This document shows, piece by piece, positions 1 through 11,889 of a stretch of DNA of 64,000 bases. Source of the stretch: Strobilurus pachycystidiatus (Eukaryota > Basidiomycota > Agaricomycetes > Agaricales > Physalacriaceae); assembly GCA_019915135.1 (NCBI GenBank), contig JAHLMK010000001.1, positions 2,604,001 to 2,668,000 on the forward strand, given 5' to 3'. Both the position numbers and the translations under genes were made by a program. How positions within the stretch are numbered: position 1 is the stretch's first letter; the number at the start of each line of letters is the position of its first letter. Under the pieces are notes generated by a model. The model was not told where the DNA came from, ran no database searches, and saw only the letters and a list, made by a program, of their open reading frames with translations.

Positions 1-282
1 GACACCAAGAAACGCCTGCAAGCTCGACTGGGTGTATCCGACAGAGACTTGGCAAAATACCGCTTTGCTCTTATTCTGGCATCAACATTCAAGCAACCGT
101 CGTACATCGAAGATGGTATGTTGCGCATTTTGTTACCGAACCTGCTACTCACTCCACCTTCAGACGACACCATCTACGATCATCAATTTGCGCCTGAAGA
201 TGTCCTCGGGTTGGATCACGTCGACAAGACAGGCAAGACACGAATCGGCGCCGGCGAGAAGGCAATTGTGATCAGAGGCTGA
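1..282 (+). CDS. USP7/Ubp15-type ubiquitin hydrolase, C-terminal fragment
   Basis: The reading frame is open from base 1 and stops at 282, giving the last 93 residues of a longer protein whose start lies outside the window. The fragment carries an arginine-leucine-glutamine-alanine-arginine stretch, a KYRFALI strand and a GLDHVDK motif near the end. These fit the C-terminal ubiquitin-like (ICP0-binding) region of USP7/Ubp15 deubiquitinases, which remove ubiquitin from many substrates. The catalytic domain cannot be seen here, so the assignment rests only on the tail. No splice signal is needed within the visible part. Another protein with a related ubiquitin-like tail is possible but less likely. 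Confidence 0.7.
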   Translation, partial: DTKKRLQARLGVSDRDLAKYRFALILASTFKQPSYIEDGMLRILLPNLLLTPPSDDTIYDHQFAPEDVLGLDHVDKTGKTRIGAGEKAIVIRG

Positions 283-2327
283 TCTCTTGTATGACCATCC
301 CATTTGTACATGCTTCACTACAGTAAAATTCCCATTTTATGTATTATCGTGGACCTATTTTAACGCACCTCTTACAAAACGACTTTGAGCGTGAATGGTC
401 CGGTCCTGCAGTAGACTCGAGAGTTCCGCGAGGTGGCAGGGATTAGTTTGAGTCTAGTAGTGCAGTACGTCTCAGTACATTCTCGGAGAAGGTACGTACA
501 GTACTGCTAGGTCAAAGTCTGAGCGCTGCTGAGAAGAGATACTTCAGACTTATGGTAAAGATTCGAGAGAAGAATTATTCAATAGGGGAGCTCAGAGTGG
601 AAGTCTTCCTTGGATGAACCTAGTGATGAAGCAATATCAGTCATTATTTGGCAAGATGAACACCTGAGCAAGCATACATTGTGTGGCAATTGCGTAGATT
701 GTGTACAGATACTACACGGCTGAGTAAAGTAACAGGAAATCTCCCATATGCCAGAATGAAGATTGTCCCGCAGTCTGCGGGCCGCAGATAATGAATGATG
801 TCTGGCAGTGTCTGCTTCCGTGAATGCATGTGCGGACATGGCTTGAGGAAGTGAGTGGTGGACAAGCTTGTGAGTGCAGTGGGGCACTTCATAATATATG
901 CAGAAACACAACCAGCATGCTCATCATCATCGACTGCCAATGTTTCCATCTCTGACAGATTCTCTGTGCTCGAGGAAGATGAGCGAGAGAAGATCTGCTG
1001 TACCAGTGTCTTGATATCACGCTGTTGAGAACGGAGGAGTGATATGCGTTACATCTCACACGTAGAAGTGTGGTTCTGAACGAGCTATCTTCACTTTGAA
1101 GGAGGGTTGGGATCGTCCGGATGCCTTGATATCGATAAAACTTTGCGGTGCATCGCCCGCCGTGCATCTTCTTATGTGAACGTAGGTACTTACTGGTGAT
1201 GTCGAAGAAATCCAACTGTTACAGTACGAGTAAAGCAACAAGTGATGATCAGCATAGTGAGGATATAAGCATTGACGCAGGCACCCAGCAGAGTGAACAT
1301 GAACGACCTGTTGAACTCAACAAAGGGAGAAAGAGGTCGTGATGATCCTATGCGAACGCCCTTTTGTCCGTGCTCGGTATCACAAAGATTCGAGATGCGA
1401 CCTAACTATTAAATGCACGTCGACGATGCGAACGTACCTCCTGGAGGGCTACTACCCAATACGATGACAAGGGACTGCCAGATGAAACGAAGATGGAAGT
1501 CAAGCGTGTTGTGAGCGTACCGTGGACTATAGTTGTCTCCTTTCTTCGCACACAGTGCCAAGGATAAATTTAAGTACCTTGGAGTATAGACCCTAAGCGA
1601 TTGCAGAAGCGACAGTTCAGAAACAGCTACATGACTCCCCGGAAGGAAATAAACGAGGGACGAATGCAACACGAGAGACTACGTCGAGAGTTGAGCGTGC
1701 ACATGGGGGCGTCAAGCCTAGGAGTCAGGCCTAGGACGACGGCTGACTATCACGACCGTATGAAACAACGGCATCAGCGACGACCCCCTCCTCGGGGAGG
1801 TACCCTGTGACACTTTGGCTGGCTCTAGGAAGACATATGGACAGCCAAGTAGCCTGTCTCAAGCCTCAAATTCACCATCTCAAGCAATCTACAGCAACAT
1901 TGTATGTAAGTATGTATTGGGACAAAGGACTGCATAATGTTAACTCCAGAACAACTTACAACTTGAGACAATCTGACGCGAATTAAGGTGGGGGAGAGTA
2001 TCAAATTATCGACATAAAGAGGTATCAATTTACCGCAACATATAGCAATGTCCGGGTTCACTCAGACTTGTATGTTTAGTATCGTACACCGTTTTGTTGC
2101 GGAGCGTTGGTTTCATCCAGACTTCGGTGAGCTTGGAGGTCGCGCAGGACCGTGGGATCGACTACCTGCGGGTGAGTTGGTGCAAGTGAATCGGGCATAG
2201 CGAGACATACCAGGTAGAACACTCTTCCGTCGTACATGCGGGCTCTGAGGCTGTCCTGGCTGGTTTAGCTCAGCAGTGGCCATATCGTAGGTGCGCTGAA
2301 TGGGGAGGCTTGATCAGATAACCGCCG
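283..2327. other. Intergenic region, no supported gene
   Basis: About 2 kb between the deubiquitinase end and the PP2A subunit end. Open frames here are short, have no recognisable family and lack a consistent chain of splice sites. No tRNA or other RNA gene could be supported. It presumably holds the 3' untranslated regions of both neighbours. A small local repeat of the type CCTAGG occurs near 1719-1735. Confidence 0.5.
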
Positions 2328-4507
2328 TTAGAGCGCAATTAGATAACGTACGTCGAGACCAGGATCAGCCATCGGTACCCGCTCAATACCATGCTCGTCC
2401 AAATCACCTCCAACATCATCAATGGAAGCAGCATTGAGCTCCATCGACAAGTCGAGAATGTCGGTGTCGTCAACGGGTGGAGGTGGCGGTGGCGGCGCGT
2501 GGGGGACTTCATGGTAACTGGGTGGCAATTTCCCAGCGGGAGCATTGCGGAGAGCCTTTTCGCGCATCTTCTGCCATGCGTCGTAGCGTGCAACAGCATG
2601 CTGTTGATCCCTTCGGAAGTGGTTAGATTGACGGGGTGGCCAGCAAGGGAAAGTACCTACTTGATCTGGCGTTCTTTGTATTGTTGCATGGCCTCGTCGA
2701 AAAGATCGGGGTTGATCTCCATGAACAACTTCAATGCATTGTAAACCATGCCGTGTATGGTCCTGTATGCGGCGGAATGAGTAAGATGAGTGACGCGGGT
2801 GAAAAAGGCCGCACCTGTTCCAATGCGACTTGGAGTTCGTATAGAGCGCCGGGAACACGATCGGAAGAACAATACCCAAATTGTCGCTCATGAGATTGAC
2901 AACATACTCGTTGTTCCAGTACAACAGCGCCCGTTCCGCAACCTGGAAGTGCTGACTGTTGATGCACCGGGCCAACTGGTGGAAAAGCGGAACCTGGATC
3001 TTCTGGAACTCGACCGGGTCTGTGACATCGAGGACCTCCTCCACCTCATTCAGGTACATGACCTCCTTCGGTGAGTTGACCTTGGGCCAGAATTTGAGTA
3101 AACCCATCATAACGTCCTCCGCCAGGGCAGGGTCCTTCTCCAGGAACTGGACTACGCAATATGCGAGTTGAGGATGGTACAGAGTCAGACTCTTTGCTTT
3201 ATGGAGGGGAAGGAGAACGCGGGTGAGGAAGATTTTATGCTCTTCCTTCAAGGGGAGCGCGAATCCATTGATGATAGAACCCAGGATTTCCAGCAATTCC
3301 GCGATGCCGTTGTGTCGCTCAGTTTCGTACACGAAATGGAAAAAGACGTTGTTGATGGACCGCCTGATGAAAGCGCGGAGATTCAAGAACTTGCCATAGA
3401 TACGATGTAAGGTAGTCTTGAGAAAGTCGCGTTCTCGAGGGTCCTCTGAGTCGAAAAGCTCTAGTAGGTTGAGCACAAAGGGCTGGTCGATGTATCGTTT
3501 GGCGAGGTTGGTGTTAAAGTCCTGGCTCTCGATGAAACGCAAGAAGAACTCGTAGACGATCTGTAAATGCGGCCAAGCGAGTTCCAGGACAGGTTCGTCT
3601 TCCTCTGGGTCAAAGGCATCTCCTGTGGGATTGACAGGCGGGGGTATGGAGCGAAAGAGGTTGGAAGCAAACTGTTGGTCTGCGTGAGAACAAGGAACGG
3701 ATGTGGATAAAGCACGGACCATGTTGACGACCTCGGGGTATACGTTTTCTGTGATAACACCACGTTGAGTCGTGATATACTCGAGCATTTCGTGAAGCGT
3801 TTGGGCCTTGATTTGCTTGCCCCGGAGTTCGGCGCTTGTATCGTTGAAATCGAAGAGAACACGGCACTGGTGGAGCTTCCTGATGAACAATTGTGGTCGT
3901 TCGCTGATAGGCGTCTCTGGAAGGAAGATATTAGACGAGACAATGAGAGCACGACGTGCATACCGTTGAACGCAGGCAGCCTCTCTATCTCGACCTTTTC
4001 AGTAACAACAAATCGACTGCTGCGTTGCTTCCTGGGAGGCTTGCCCACGATAGGAATGGTATCTTTGGGCCCGGCCCTCAGACGATTGAGAGTAGTCGCC
4101 CGAGGCGGATCGCCGGGTCTGTCTTGACCGCCAAAGTGAGGGCCACGGTGGCCTGGTTCGTGTGAGGGATCCGAGCTGACAACGACGATGGGTGGCGCAG
4201 GAAGGTCCGCAGAGCCACGGCGGTCCGGGGTCAGTGAGCCTGTCGAGGTGGCCGGGGAAGACGAGCGTGGCTGAGTGTTGAGGGCGTTGACGACAGCAGA
4301 CCCGCCGGGAGTTGGCAGGGGTTTTGCAGTGTTGGGTGGCGGGGCGGCAGCGGCGGCGGCGGCGGCGGCATGGTTTGCCTTGGCCTCTTTCTTGGACGAG
4401 CCGTCCTGGCTTTGGGAGCCCTTTCTGTTGAGCTGAGTGCGGGCATGTCAGACACGCGTTGGCGGAGCAATAAGAGGGCATACGAGAGTCTTCTTGAGGC
4501 CCTTCAT
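2328..4507 (-). CDS. RTS1: PP2A B56 (B') regulatory subunit
   Basis: Five exons: 4484-4507, 3964-4432, 2815-3916, 2661-2762 and 2328-2610 (complement), 659 residues. Introns are 47-52 bp with GT-AG ends and phases that join. After a disordered N-terminus with a run of alanines, the B56 fold begins near residue 130 ([16 protein letters not shown] entry, then RSSRFVV). It contains hallmark B56 blocks such as [27 protein letters not shown] and [16 protein letters not shown], and ends in the ERQIKDQQ and YDAWQKM region. The family forms HEAT-like repeats that target PP2A to substrates; the yeast homologue is Rts1, S. pombe Par1. The tail has a run of prolines. The start is the first ATG that reaches the conserved frame; it is 164 bp from the start of the divergent neighbour. 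Confidence 0.95.
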
Positions 4508-4671
4508 CGCTGTGTGACGCGCGGAAGACGGCGGGGAGAAGAGCGCGGGGTCGCTGGCGAGGACGGCGAGGGCGGGTTGATGGTGGAATCGATGGTGTTG
4601 GGAGAGAAGTGACAGCAGGTGCAAACAAATCAGTCACAAGTCTCATTCTATCTTGGGTTGCTACTAGTACC
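4508..4671. promoter_or_regulatory. Divergent promoter region, PP2A B56 / unknown gene
   Basis: Only 164 bp separate the ATG codons of the minus-strand PP2A B56 gene and the plus-strand gene at 4672, so both promoters and 5' leaders must lie here or overlap the neighbouring transcript. No specific factor site is claimed. Confidence 0.55.
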
Positions 4672-5962
4672 ATGGCAGGTATGCAGGGTCTCGCTCTGCC
4701 CGCTCCACACGCTGACCGTCTTGCCAGCCATCTACTCGGTCTACACCTCGCCCACGCACCCGCCCATCCCCGACCATCTCCCTACGCTCATCGTCACGCC
4801 ACATGGTGAGCACCCACGTCCCGCCGTCGCGACCAGCCTGCTGACCCGTCCACAGGCCAGCCCGCCAACATCCTCTATTCCTATCTGCACACAAACTTTG
4901 TACGTGCTCTCGGCGCCTCTCTGACGTCGCTTACGTCCACTAGAACTCGGAAAACTACCTCTTGACGCCATCGCCACAAGGCGATCTCTGCGTTGCCAAG
5001 CTCTTCCCGCCCAGGCCAAAGGAACCCGGCAAGGCTTCTGCCTCTGATCCAGGTCATTCCTCGTCTTCTGGCTCCCGCGTCGTTCGCTGCGAGGCTTCTC
5101 GCAATCTCAAATGGTCTATCGCTAACACCGGTGTTCTTTCGCCCATCTACAAGCTATCCCTCCCCTCCCCCGACTCGGCGGATCTCCCGCTCTTCCAGAT
5201 ATCCAAGCCGAATCCCAATGCCGCTTTCTGGAGCATGTTCTACTTTGCTTATGCCGGCCATAACATCCCGCCGAAACGTATCGAGTTTGGCAAAATCCAG
5301 AAGAACCCTCCCGGTCCCAACGGTGGCGGCACCAGGATCAGCATCACCGGGAAGTCGGCCGAGGAAAAAGCTGTCTGGCAAACGCTCGGCGAGGGCAACG
5401 AGGACTGCGTCGAATGGGTGGTCTTGTGCGCAGCACTGAATCTACTCGAGTACGTTTTACCGACCCTGCTCTGTTCATTCTACCGAAATAAACACAATTT
5501 CGCAGTGACGAGATCGTCAAGGCCGCTGAGAAGAACCCTTCCCCGCCTTCTTCAATGGGTAGCAGTGGTTCTCCCATGCCCAATGCTGGCGCCAACGGCC
5601 GTCCTGCCCCAGTGTCTCTCCGTGATCCGGGCCCAACTGGTAGTCCAGCACCACGTGCACCGCCTGGTCCTCAGCAGCGCCCACCTCCTCAGCACGCTAA
5701 TTCACTGCCTCCTGGCGGAGGCAGACCAATGCCAGGCTATCAAGGGCCACCTGGGCCTATGCCTCAGCAGCGAGGCTTCCCACCGGGCCAAGGCCCTCCT
5801 CCCAACGGCTATGGCGGTGCTCCTCCTTCTCAGAGCTATGGGCCGGGTCCACAGGCAAGGCCGCATCCACAACAGATGCGGGGTGGAATGCCGCCCGGCC
5901 CAGGTGGACGTCCTCCCCCGCAACAAATGCAACCGCCTCCTCAACAGGCTCGTCGGTTCTGA
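4672..5962 (+). CDS. Conserved fungal protein of unknown function with Pro/Gly/Gln-rich tail
   Basis: Five exons: 4672-4678, 4728-4805, 4856-4899, 4944-5449 and 5506-5962, 363 residues. The first exon is only seven bases (ATG GCA G), supported by the strong donor GTATGC and by phase. Residues 1 to about 215 form a compact, probably globular domain with conserved-looking strings such as NLKWSIANTG, LPLFQISKPNPNA and CVEWVVLCAALN. The last 140 residues are low complexity, rich in proline, glycine and glutamine, with repeated PGPxPQ-type units. I recall similar proteins in other mushroom genomes but know no function. There is no signal peptide and no membrane segment. The tail could serve RNA binding or condensate formation; that is a guess. 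Confidence 0.85.
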
Positions 5963-6311
5963 GCACTCAATCGGTTTTCGGCCTGGGTTTTGGAAAGTCT
6001 GTCGCCAGTGGTCGTGCCACGGTATACCCTTCATCTGTTCTGTCTCTCGTCTCTATCCTCATTATCTATCTATCCGTTTCCCTGGTGATACGCGCTGTCT
6101 TTTCGATGGCGCGTTGCCTTGGAAACAGACATTGTAATTATAAGTATGAAGCATATGTGTATGTCAATCTCATCAGCCCAACGTGTTATTCGACAAAAAG
6201 CATCTTCAGTTGAAGCAAGATGGCACAGATGCAATAGATCTACCGACCGTCCTTCTATATTTCCTTGAACACCTATACGGTATAGCTTCTTGTAACACAT
6301 CACCTCATTTC
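5963..6311. other. Tail-to-tail intergenic region
   Basis: 349 bp between convergent stop codons of the unknown protein (+) and citrate synthase (-). It is pyrimidine-rich after 6030 and presumably holds both 3' untranslated regions. No gene seen. Confidence 0.5.
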
Positions 6312-8547
6312 TCACTTTTTCGTCACAGCTAGTTGCTCCAGCGCATCAAGGGAGAGCGCTAGATACACAGTGAGTAAGTAGCAAAATCTGCCAAGGGGGA
6401 CAAGCTTACATTTGGGCCTTTCCAGAGGCAGTCCAAGAGCTGTGAATGTATTCGATCACCGCCACACTCGCATGAGCAAACAAAAGCGCCTACCTCGAGC
6501 CCATACAAGTTGAGTCAAGCAGCCCAACGCTAGATGAAGTGTTACAAACTTGATTATAGGAGACACAAAACCATCACTCACATCTGGAGACGCCGAAGAT
6601 GACAGTGTAATACTGAACAGATGATTTGAGCATACACCGGCGACGCAGTTGAGAAGGACTTTCTCACCTTGAACTCCGTCAATCCGTAATGATGCAAGAC
6701 GCAACCTTTTGACAACTGTATCAGACTGTGATGCAACCGGATCGCGGGCTTGACATACCTGAAGTCGCGTCGACGTTTGGGTAAGGGTTCTTGGTCTGGG
6801 CGATGTCGATCAGTCTCTGACATCGAGACATCTCATAGGAAGCAATCACCTTGCCATGCTCTTTCAGCACACCAGGAGCGACTTCATATGTCTGTTGTTG
6901 TGCGCGTCAATCCTCTATCTCCGAACATTTGCTTCAGAACGCACCTTCTTCACCAAGCGCACTATCGAGCTTTCTTGCAGCTCTGGCTTGGAGTCACAGA
7001 ACTGCTGGAGAGCGAGGAAGCGAGGGTCTGGGTTCCGCAGGACACCGTGTCCGTAGCTGATTTGGTAGGGTGTCAAAGACGATTGATGGACGACAAGTCT
7101 GCGCTAGACATACCCTGGAACGACCTGACCGCTCTTGAGAGTCTTCCAGAGGTACTCTTTAATCCTGTCGTGCGTGACGTCGTCTCCGATCTCATTCTGC
7201 ATGGCCATCTGCCATCGGAGGACTTCTTGGTTTGCGAGGCTAATAGGGCAAATCTCAGCACCACGTTCGAAAAGGCTAGCACGCACGGAAGATATACCCA
7301 TGAAGTGGTCCCGCAAGCGCGAATAACGCGGCGGAGTACGACAAGTACGGATCTGAAAGTGTTGAACCAACAAGGTCTTGGACGTAGTGGGATTAGATCA
7401 ACGAGCGCTCTGGATCGGAAAGAGTTCCTTACGAGCAGTATGTGCAGACGCGTTTCCGCCCTCATGATCACCGTGCAATGCGATGTACAACCGCAGATAT
7501 TCGGTCAAGCTATGGTTGTCTCCGTAGCCGAGCATCCGCGAGTAATTGCCTACATATTTCAATGAGACTCGGGTGGCTGGTGAAAGTCATTCGTGAACGC
7601 GTACCAACAAGATCCAGACCACTGTCAAGTTCGAGCATCTGCCGGTCAGGGTGATAGACGTTCCGATAGATGCGGGCAGCCAGTGCGGGGAGCCGTGCGA
7701 TGAGGTTCAGACAGTCCTCCAGCGTGGCTTCCCAGTATTCTGATTTCTTCATGCCTTTCTCGTATGCGGCCTGGAACACGCTCTCCTGATTTAGGGACGC
7801 GACGGCCATGCCGAGTTGGGTCATGGGGTGTAATGTCCTTGGGAAGCTGGGCGAGGGTTGTGATACATGAGGGGTACCCGATGCTCAAATGGAATGCGCT
7901 CACGAGTCGACGAGCGTCTCGAGGTATGACGGGAGCGTGCCTCGCGCGGCCAGGTCTTGTGAGAGTGCGCGTGTTTGAGCCTCGGTAGGAACTTTGCCGG
8001 TAAGGAGGAGCCACAACATGCTTTCAGCTATGATCTCCTTTCCCCCAGGCGCGGGAGGGAGCTGACTTTGGCAGTCGGGAATGGAAAGACCATGGAAGCG
8101 AATACCCTGTGATGGAAATCGTTGGATGTGGGCTTGGTAGACAATGGTAGCACTCGACCTCTTCCGGATCTAGAACAGACGCGTCCCAGAGCATAGCCTT
8201 GAGACCTCGCATCCCACCAATGACATTCTCCACCTGGAAGGCTGTTTAGCGGCAATAACGCAACAAGGTGGGCGCTTGCCTTGACATCGCCGATCGTGTT
8301 ACCACTGTATTGTGTTTTCTGAAGACACGTAAGTAGATGGGAGGGATGTAGAGACACATCTACTTGCCAGCCGCTTAAGCTGCTCTTGCTTTCGGGGAAT
8401 GGCCTCCTGGATGGCATCCTTCAACGACTGATGGCGTTACTGTTAGAGAAAGATGACGGATGCAAAGGATGCTAAGCATACCTGGGTTGATGCAAATCGG
8501 GCGTGGATACCCTTCGAGTAGAGTCTCAGTCCTCGGCTACGGAACAT
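6312..8547 (-). CDS. CIT1: Citrate synthase, mitochondrial
   Basis: Condenses acetyl-CoA with oxaloacetate, the entry step of the citric acid cycle, in the mitochondrial matrix. Seventeen exons (complement): 8482-8547, 8368-8427, 8280-8318, 8159-8233, 7904-8106, 7605-7846, 7433-7549, 7298-7376, 7114-7239, 6945-7056, 6850-6891, 6759-6795, 6668-6705, 6582-6612, 6494-6529, 6410-6439, 6312-6358; 459 residues. The first 22 residues ([13 protein letters not shown]...) are basic and fit a presequence. Catalytic residues are visible: His293 in GPLHGLANQ, His339 in GYGHGVLR and Asp396 in PNVDATSG, spaced as in known citrate synthases. Introns 2 and 3 start with GC rather than GT; only those donors keep the conserved frame. 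Upstream alternative starts were not needed. Confidence 0.97.
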
Positions 8548-9436
8548 AGTTGGAAGGAGGGAGAATGACCGGCCACCCTTAAATCTACATACCGCTTTAG
8601 TACCCCAGTGACCTCTCGACGTCAACATCCGGGGTAATTGGATATTGACCCCGAACAATATTGCGTCCGCTTGAACTTGGAACCCGAACTGAATTACTTG
8701 TGCCGCTCAGCTGCTTTTCGCGGCAAGAGCATCGGAGGCCCGCAGGCGTACAGAACCGTCCGTGTGTCTCTACAATTGTACCCAGAAGCATCCGACGTCA
8801 CTAGCGAGAAAAGTCCATACAGCTCATTCAGACACCATGGACACCTATCTTGCAAATCTTGAAGGTACTGGTATACGCGACGTACGGTAGATGCGAGCAA
8901 CATTCAATGCACTTACTGTACCAGAGGGCCTCCACAATTTTTATTCAAAAATCATCCTTGTTCTCAACTTTCTCAAGCCCCCCGGGCCAACCAGTCCATT
9001 ACCTCAATTCATAAGTTAGCACATATATAGCTGAGACTTACGAGCACAAAGTTGATAGTACTATAGGTGCGACAGCCTTGAAGCCAGTCTTTTGCTAGAG
9101 TCAGCCTGCTTTGGGAGCCGCCACTGAGCCGCCAGAGCGAGGCTCACCTTGGGTTCTCTGGGCCGATGGCGCTTCGAGGCGGGGAGAGGTAGCAGAAGAC
9201 GCGTCTTGTTCAGAGTAGCGTCTGGTATGTCCATAGCGTTGAGTTGCCTATCAGTGTTTACGCGTACGTTTCGCTACATGACTGTCAGAAAACCCGTGAG
9301 CAACGCCAAAACCGCGCCGGGAAACGCCGTCTCTCGCCATGCCGAAGAATGCCGAAACACAGCCACAAGCAACCACTAACTGCCACGTTCACTCCGTCTG
9401 CACTCATCATTCACGTCTTCAAAAGGGTCCACCACC
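8548..9436. other. Divergent intergenic region, citrate synthase / SEC66
   Basis: 889 bp between two divergent start codons. Open frames here are short and not conserved to my eye. It should contain the promoters and 5' leaders of both genes; an untranslated first exon for citrate synthase is possible. Confidence 0.5.
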
Positions 9437-10374
9437 ATGGCGTCGGTCCTCGTTCCTGTTGTCTATGTTGTCCTTGTCTTTGGATCGCTCTTTATATTCA
9501 GCCACTTTTACCGCAAACGTCTCGCAGGTATGTCGCCTTTGGCAAGTCATTTCAAGTTGCTAACATACGCGTTCTTCAGCGCAAGGATTCGAGCCATATT
9601 TCCCACCACACGCTGAACGAAATACCTATGTCACCCTCCTCGGGAAATCCGACCCTCCCACCCCCGATCCCATCTTGAAGGCAGCCCTCGTACGGCGAGC
9701 GGTTGCCGACGTGCTTCGAGTAATGAAAATCCGCGAAGACAAACCTGCACTCCAAAACCTCCTGCAAAAGGGCTCCGTGGGCGACGACTTGTGGAACAGT
9801 CTGCTAGCAGCGGAGAAGGAAATAGAAGGAGAGGTCGCAGAGGTCATCACAGAGGCTGAATCCTTCCTCCCGAACTGGGGCCAGATCATATTCCAGACTG
9901 CAAACGAAGTCATCGCTAATGACCGCATTCGCGACTCGTTCGACTCAATAAACGCGAACAAGGCTAAACTTGGTACGCTACTTCTCTTTGAGTGCATTGT
10001 CATGTCGCTAATATTCTTTCCTTTGTAGAGGCCAAGTATGGGGTGAAGGCGCGACTTACCATTGGGACCGGACCAGCGCCGCCTGGTGCGACAGCATCGA
10101 ATGCATTACCACCAGTCAAAGCGCCATCGAGCCCATCACCCTCCAACCGGGCACTTGGTCCACCCAAGCCTGCCAACGGTACTTCCACCACCCTACCACC
10201 AGACAATGGCTCTCTGCAACCCCCTGCCTCCAGTACAAGCGCTGACAGCATAGCCTCGAGCGACGGTGAAAGCACTTCAACAAAGTCTCCTTCAAAAAAC
10301 GTGAAACTCTCCTCTACTTTTCCGTCGACACGAACTCACAGTCACGACAGAAGAAGAACAAGAAGCGCAAGTAG
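9437..10374 (+). CDS. SEC66: Sec66/Sec71 subunit of the Sec62-Sec63 ER translocon
   Basis: Exons 9437-9527, 9580-9972, 10029-10300 and 10351-10374, 259 residues. It starts with a short lumenal end and one hydrophobic segment (residues about 5-24), followed by FSHFYRKR at the cytosolic face, the topology of Sec66. The cytosolic domain keeps the family string GFEPYFPPHAERNTYVTLL and a helical region around residues 55-150 that binds Sec63. The tail is rich in Ser and Pro and ends in a lysine-rich KKNKKRK. The last intron is taken as 50 bp (10301-10350); an acceptor nine bases earlier at 10341 is also in phase and would add three residues. Confidence 0.92.
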
Positions 10375-11889
10375 CAAACCGGATGCACGATCTATTTATT
10401 CGAGTCTCGCATTCACTGTACACATCTGCACGGTACATAGTAAGGTTAATTTAATGTGTTGGGTGTGTGTTGCCGCACAGTTGTTTGCTGCTTGAAACGC
10501 TTTTTGCATTGAAGGTATCAGTCATCGAGACTTATCGTGAACGACGCGGACTGGTGGCTAGCAAACCCCTCAATTGGCGGTTCACGTACGAGACATGGTA
10601 ATTCTTTCTGTCAGACGTAGCGAGTGGGTTCGCTTCGCTGATTGTTATGGAAGGATCAGGAAACGAGAACGTTAAATAAATAGACGTACGACAAGAATGG
10701 TGTCCCGGTAAGCATGTCAACTAAGAAACAGACGTGTGGAAGCAGTGAGGCCTCGACTGATCCCGAAGAGTCTGCCTCTCTAGACCAGACCGATTCCTGA
10801 GCAGAATGGAATACTGTAACTGTCAAATCAAGTATGCTCATCGCGCAGTATATTTGTTTACAGACACAACACGTCCGAGCACTGTCATCTGTCGATGATG
10901 ACCTCGCTTTATTTTCAACTTGTTCTCTGCTGCAATTTTGCGCCACATTGGTTGACGTGCCGTTGCGGACGCTTCATTCAGTGCCTATGTCGCCGCGAGC
11001 TTTCGTCAAAAGAACGGGCACGTCAGTCTACAGTACATGTTCAAACGATCTCCTCGACGGACGATCGATGGACAGCGTCTCATGCATCCGAAGCCTTGCT
11101 ATATGCTAACGAGCGGATTCATTATATGTCAGTGCGTCGAGCATGAACATGCGGAGGAAACTTCTGATAAATAAATGACTCTGTATATGGAGAATGAAAA
11201 CATCCTTTGGCAGGCCAGTCAAGCGTGGAGAGCGACTGCGCTTGGTGTATTACACAACCTTCATTCTCTAATTGTTTGGAGCCAGCGCACCCCCAATATC
11301 GCTTCGCTGCGTGCCGGTTCGCAATTGTTCGCGGTATTCTCGTCAGTGTCAGGTCTGGAACATTTCATGAGGGCCACGCATCTTCATTCTTGGAGATGGT
11401 CTCACCGGATGACAATAACACGGTATGTACCTGGCCCTCGGGTTCTCCTGCAGAACTAAAAACACACGTTCTGGAAGGCATGCGAGATGAAAAGGACCTG
11501 GAGCGATGGTCAGCCGCTACATTGAAGCGTTCCGAAATGAAAGCCCATGACAGCCCGAGTTGCCTCTGTCTACGTGGCGTGAAACCTTGTGCGAAATTCG
11601 GCACTTGTCGGGTAGACCACGATGTCCAGGTTCACAGAAAAATTCTCGGGGACTGTTCGCGAATGACGCCTTTCGGACCAGGCGTGGCGCTTATAAGCAT
11701 GAAGCTTGTCCGTTTGATGTTCGCTACCAATCGCGAACGCGAACGCGAAGGATGATAGCAGGTAAAAAGAGCAGTGAAGTGAGGAATTTTGAGTAATTGT
11801 GAGTTCCTGCATCGAAGCGGCCCAAGAGATCCTGGTAAAAACGACCGATATCGGGTCTAATATATAGACAGTTCACATCAACGCTGGGA
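10375..11889. other. Intergenic region, no supported gene
   Basis: About 1.5 kb between two convergent genes, much longer than other convergent gaps here. Several frames of 80-180 codons exist on both strands but none has a recognisable family or consistent introns. A short direct repeat of GCGAAC lies at about 11733-11752. A non-coding RNA or a fast-evolving gene cannot be excluded. Confidence 0.45.

Noticed and set aside
2255..2330. tRNA-like words (GGTTTAGCTCAGCAGTGG) downstream of the PP2A gene
   Set aside because: There is no matching acceptor stem or T-arm with the GTTCGAATC-type loop, so it is not a tRNA.
10375..11889. Several frames of 80-180 codons in the 1.5-kb convergent gap
   Set aside because: No family, no consistent introns and overlapping frames on both strands.
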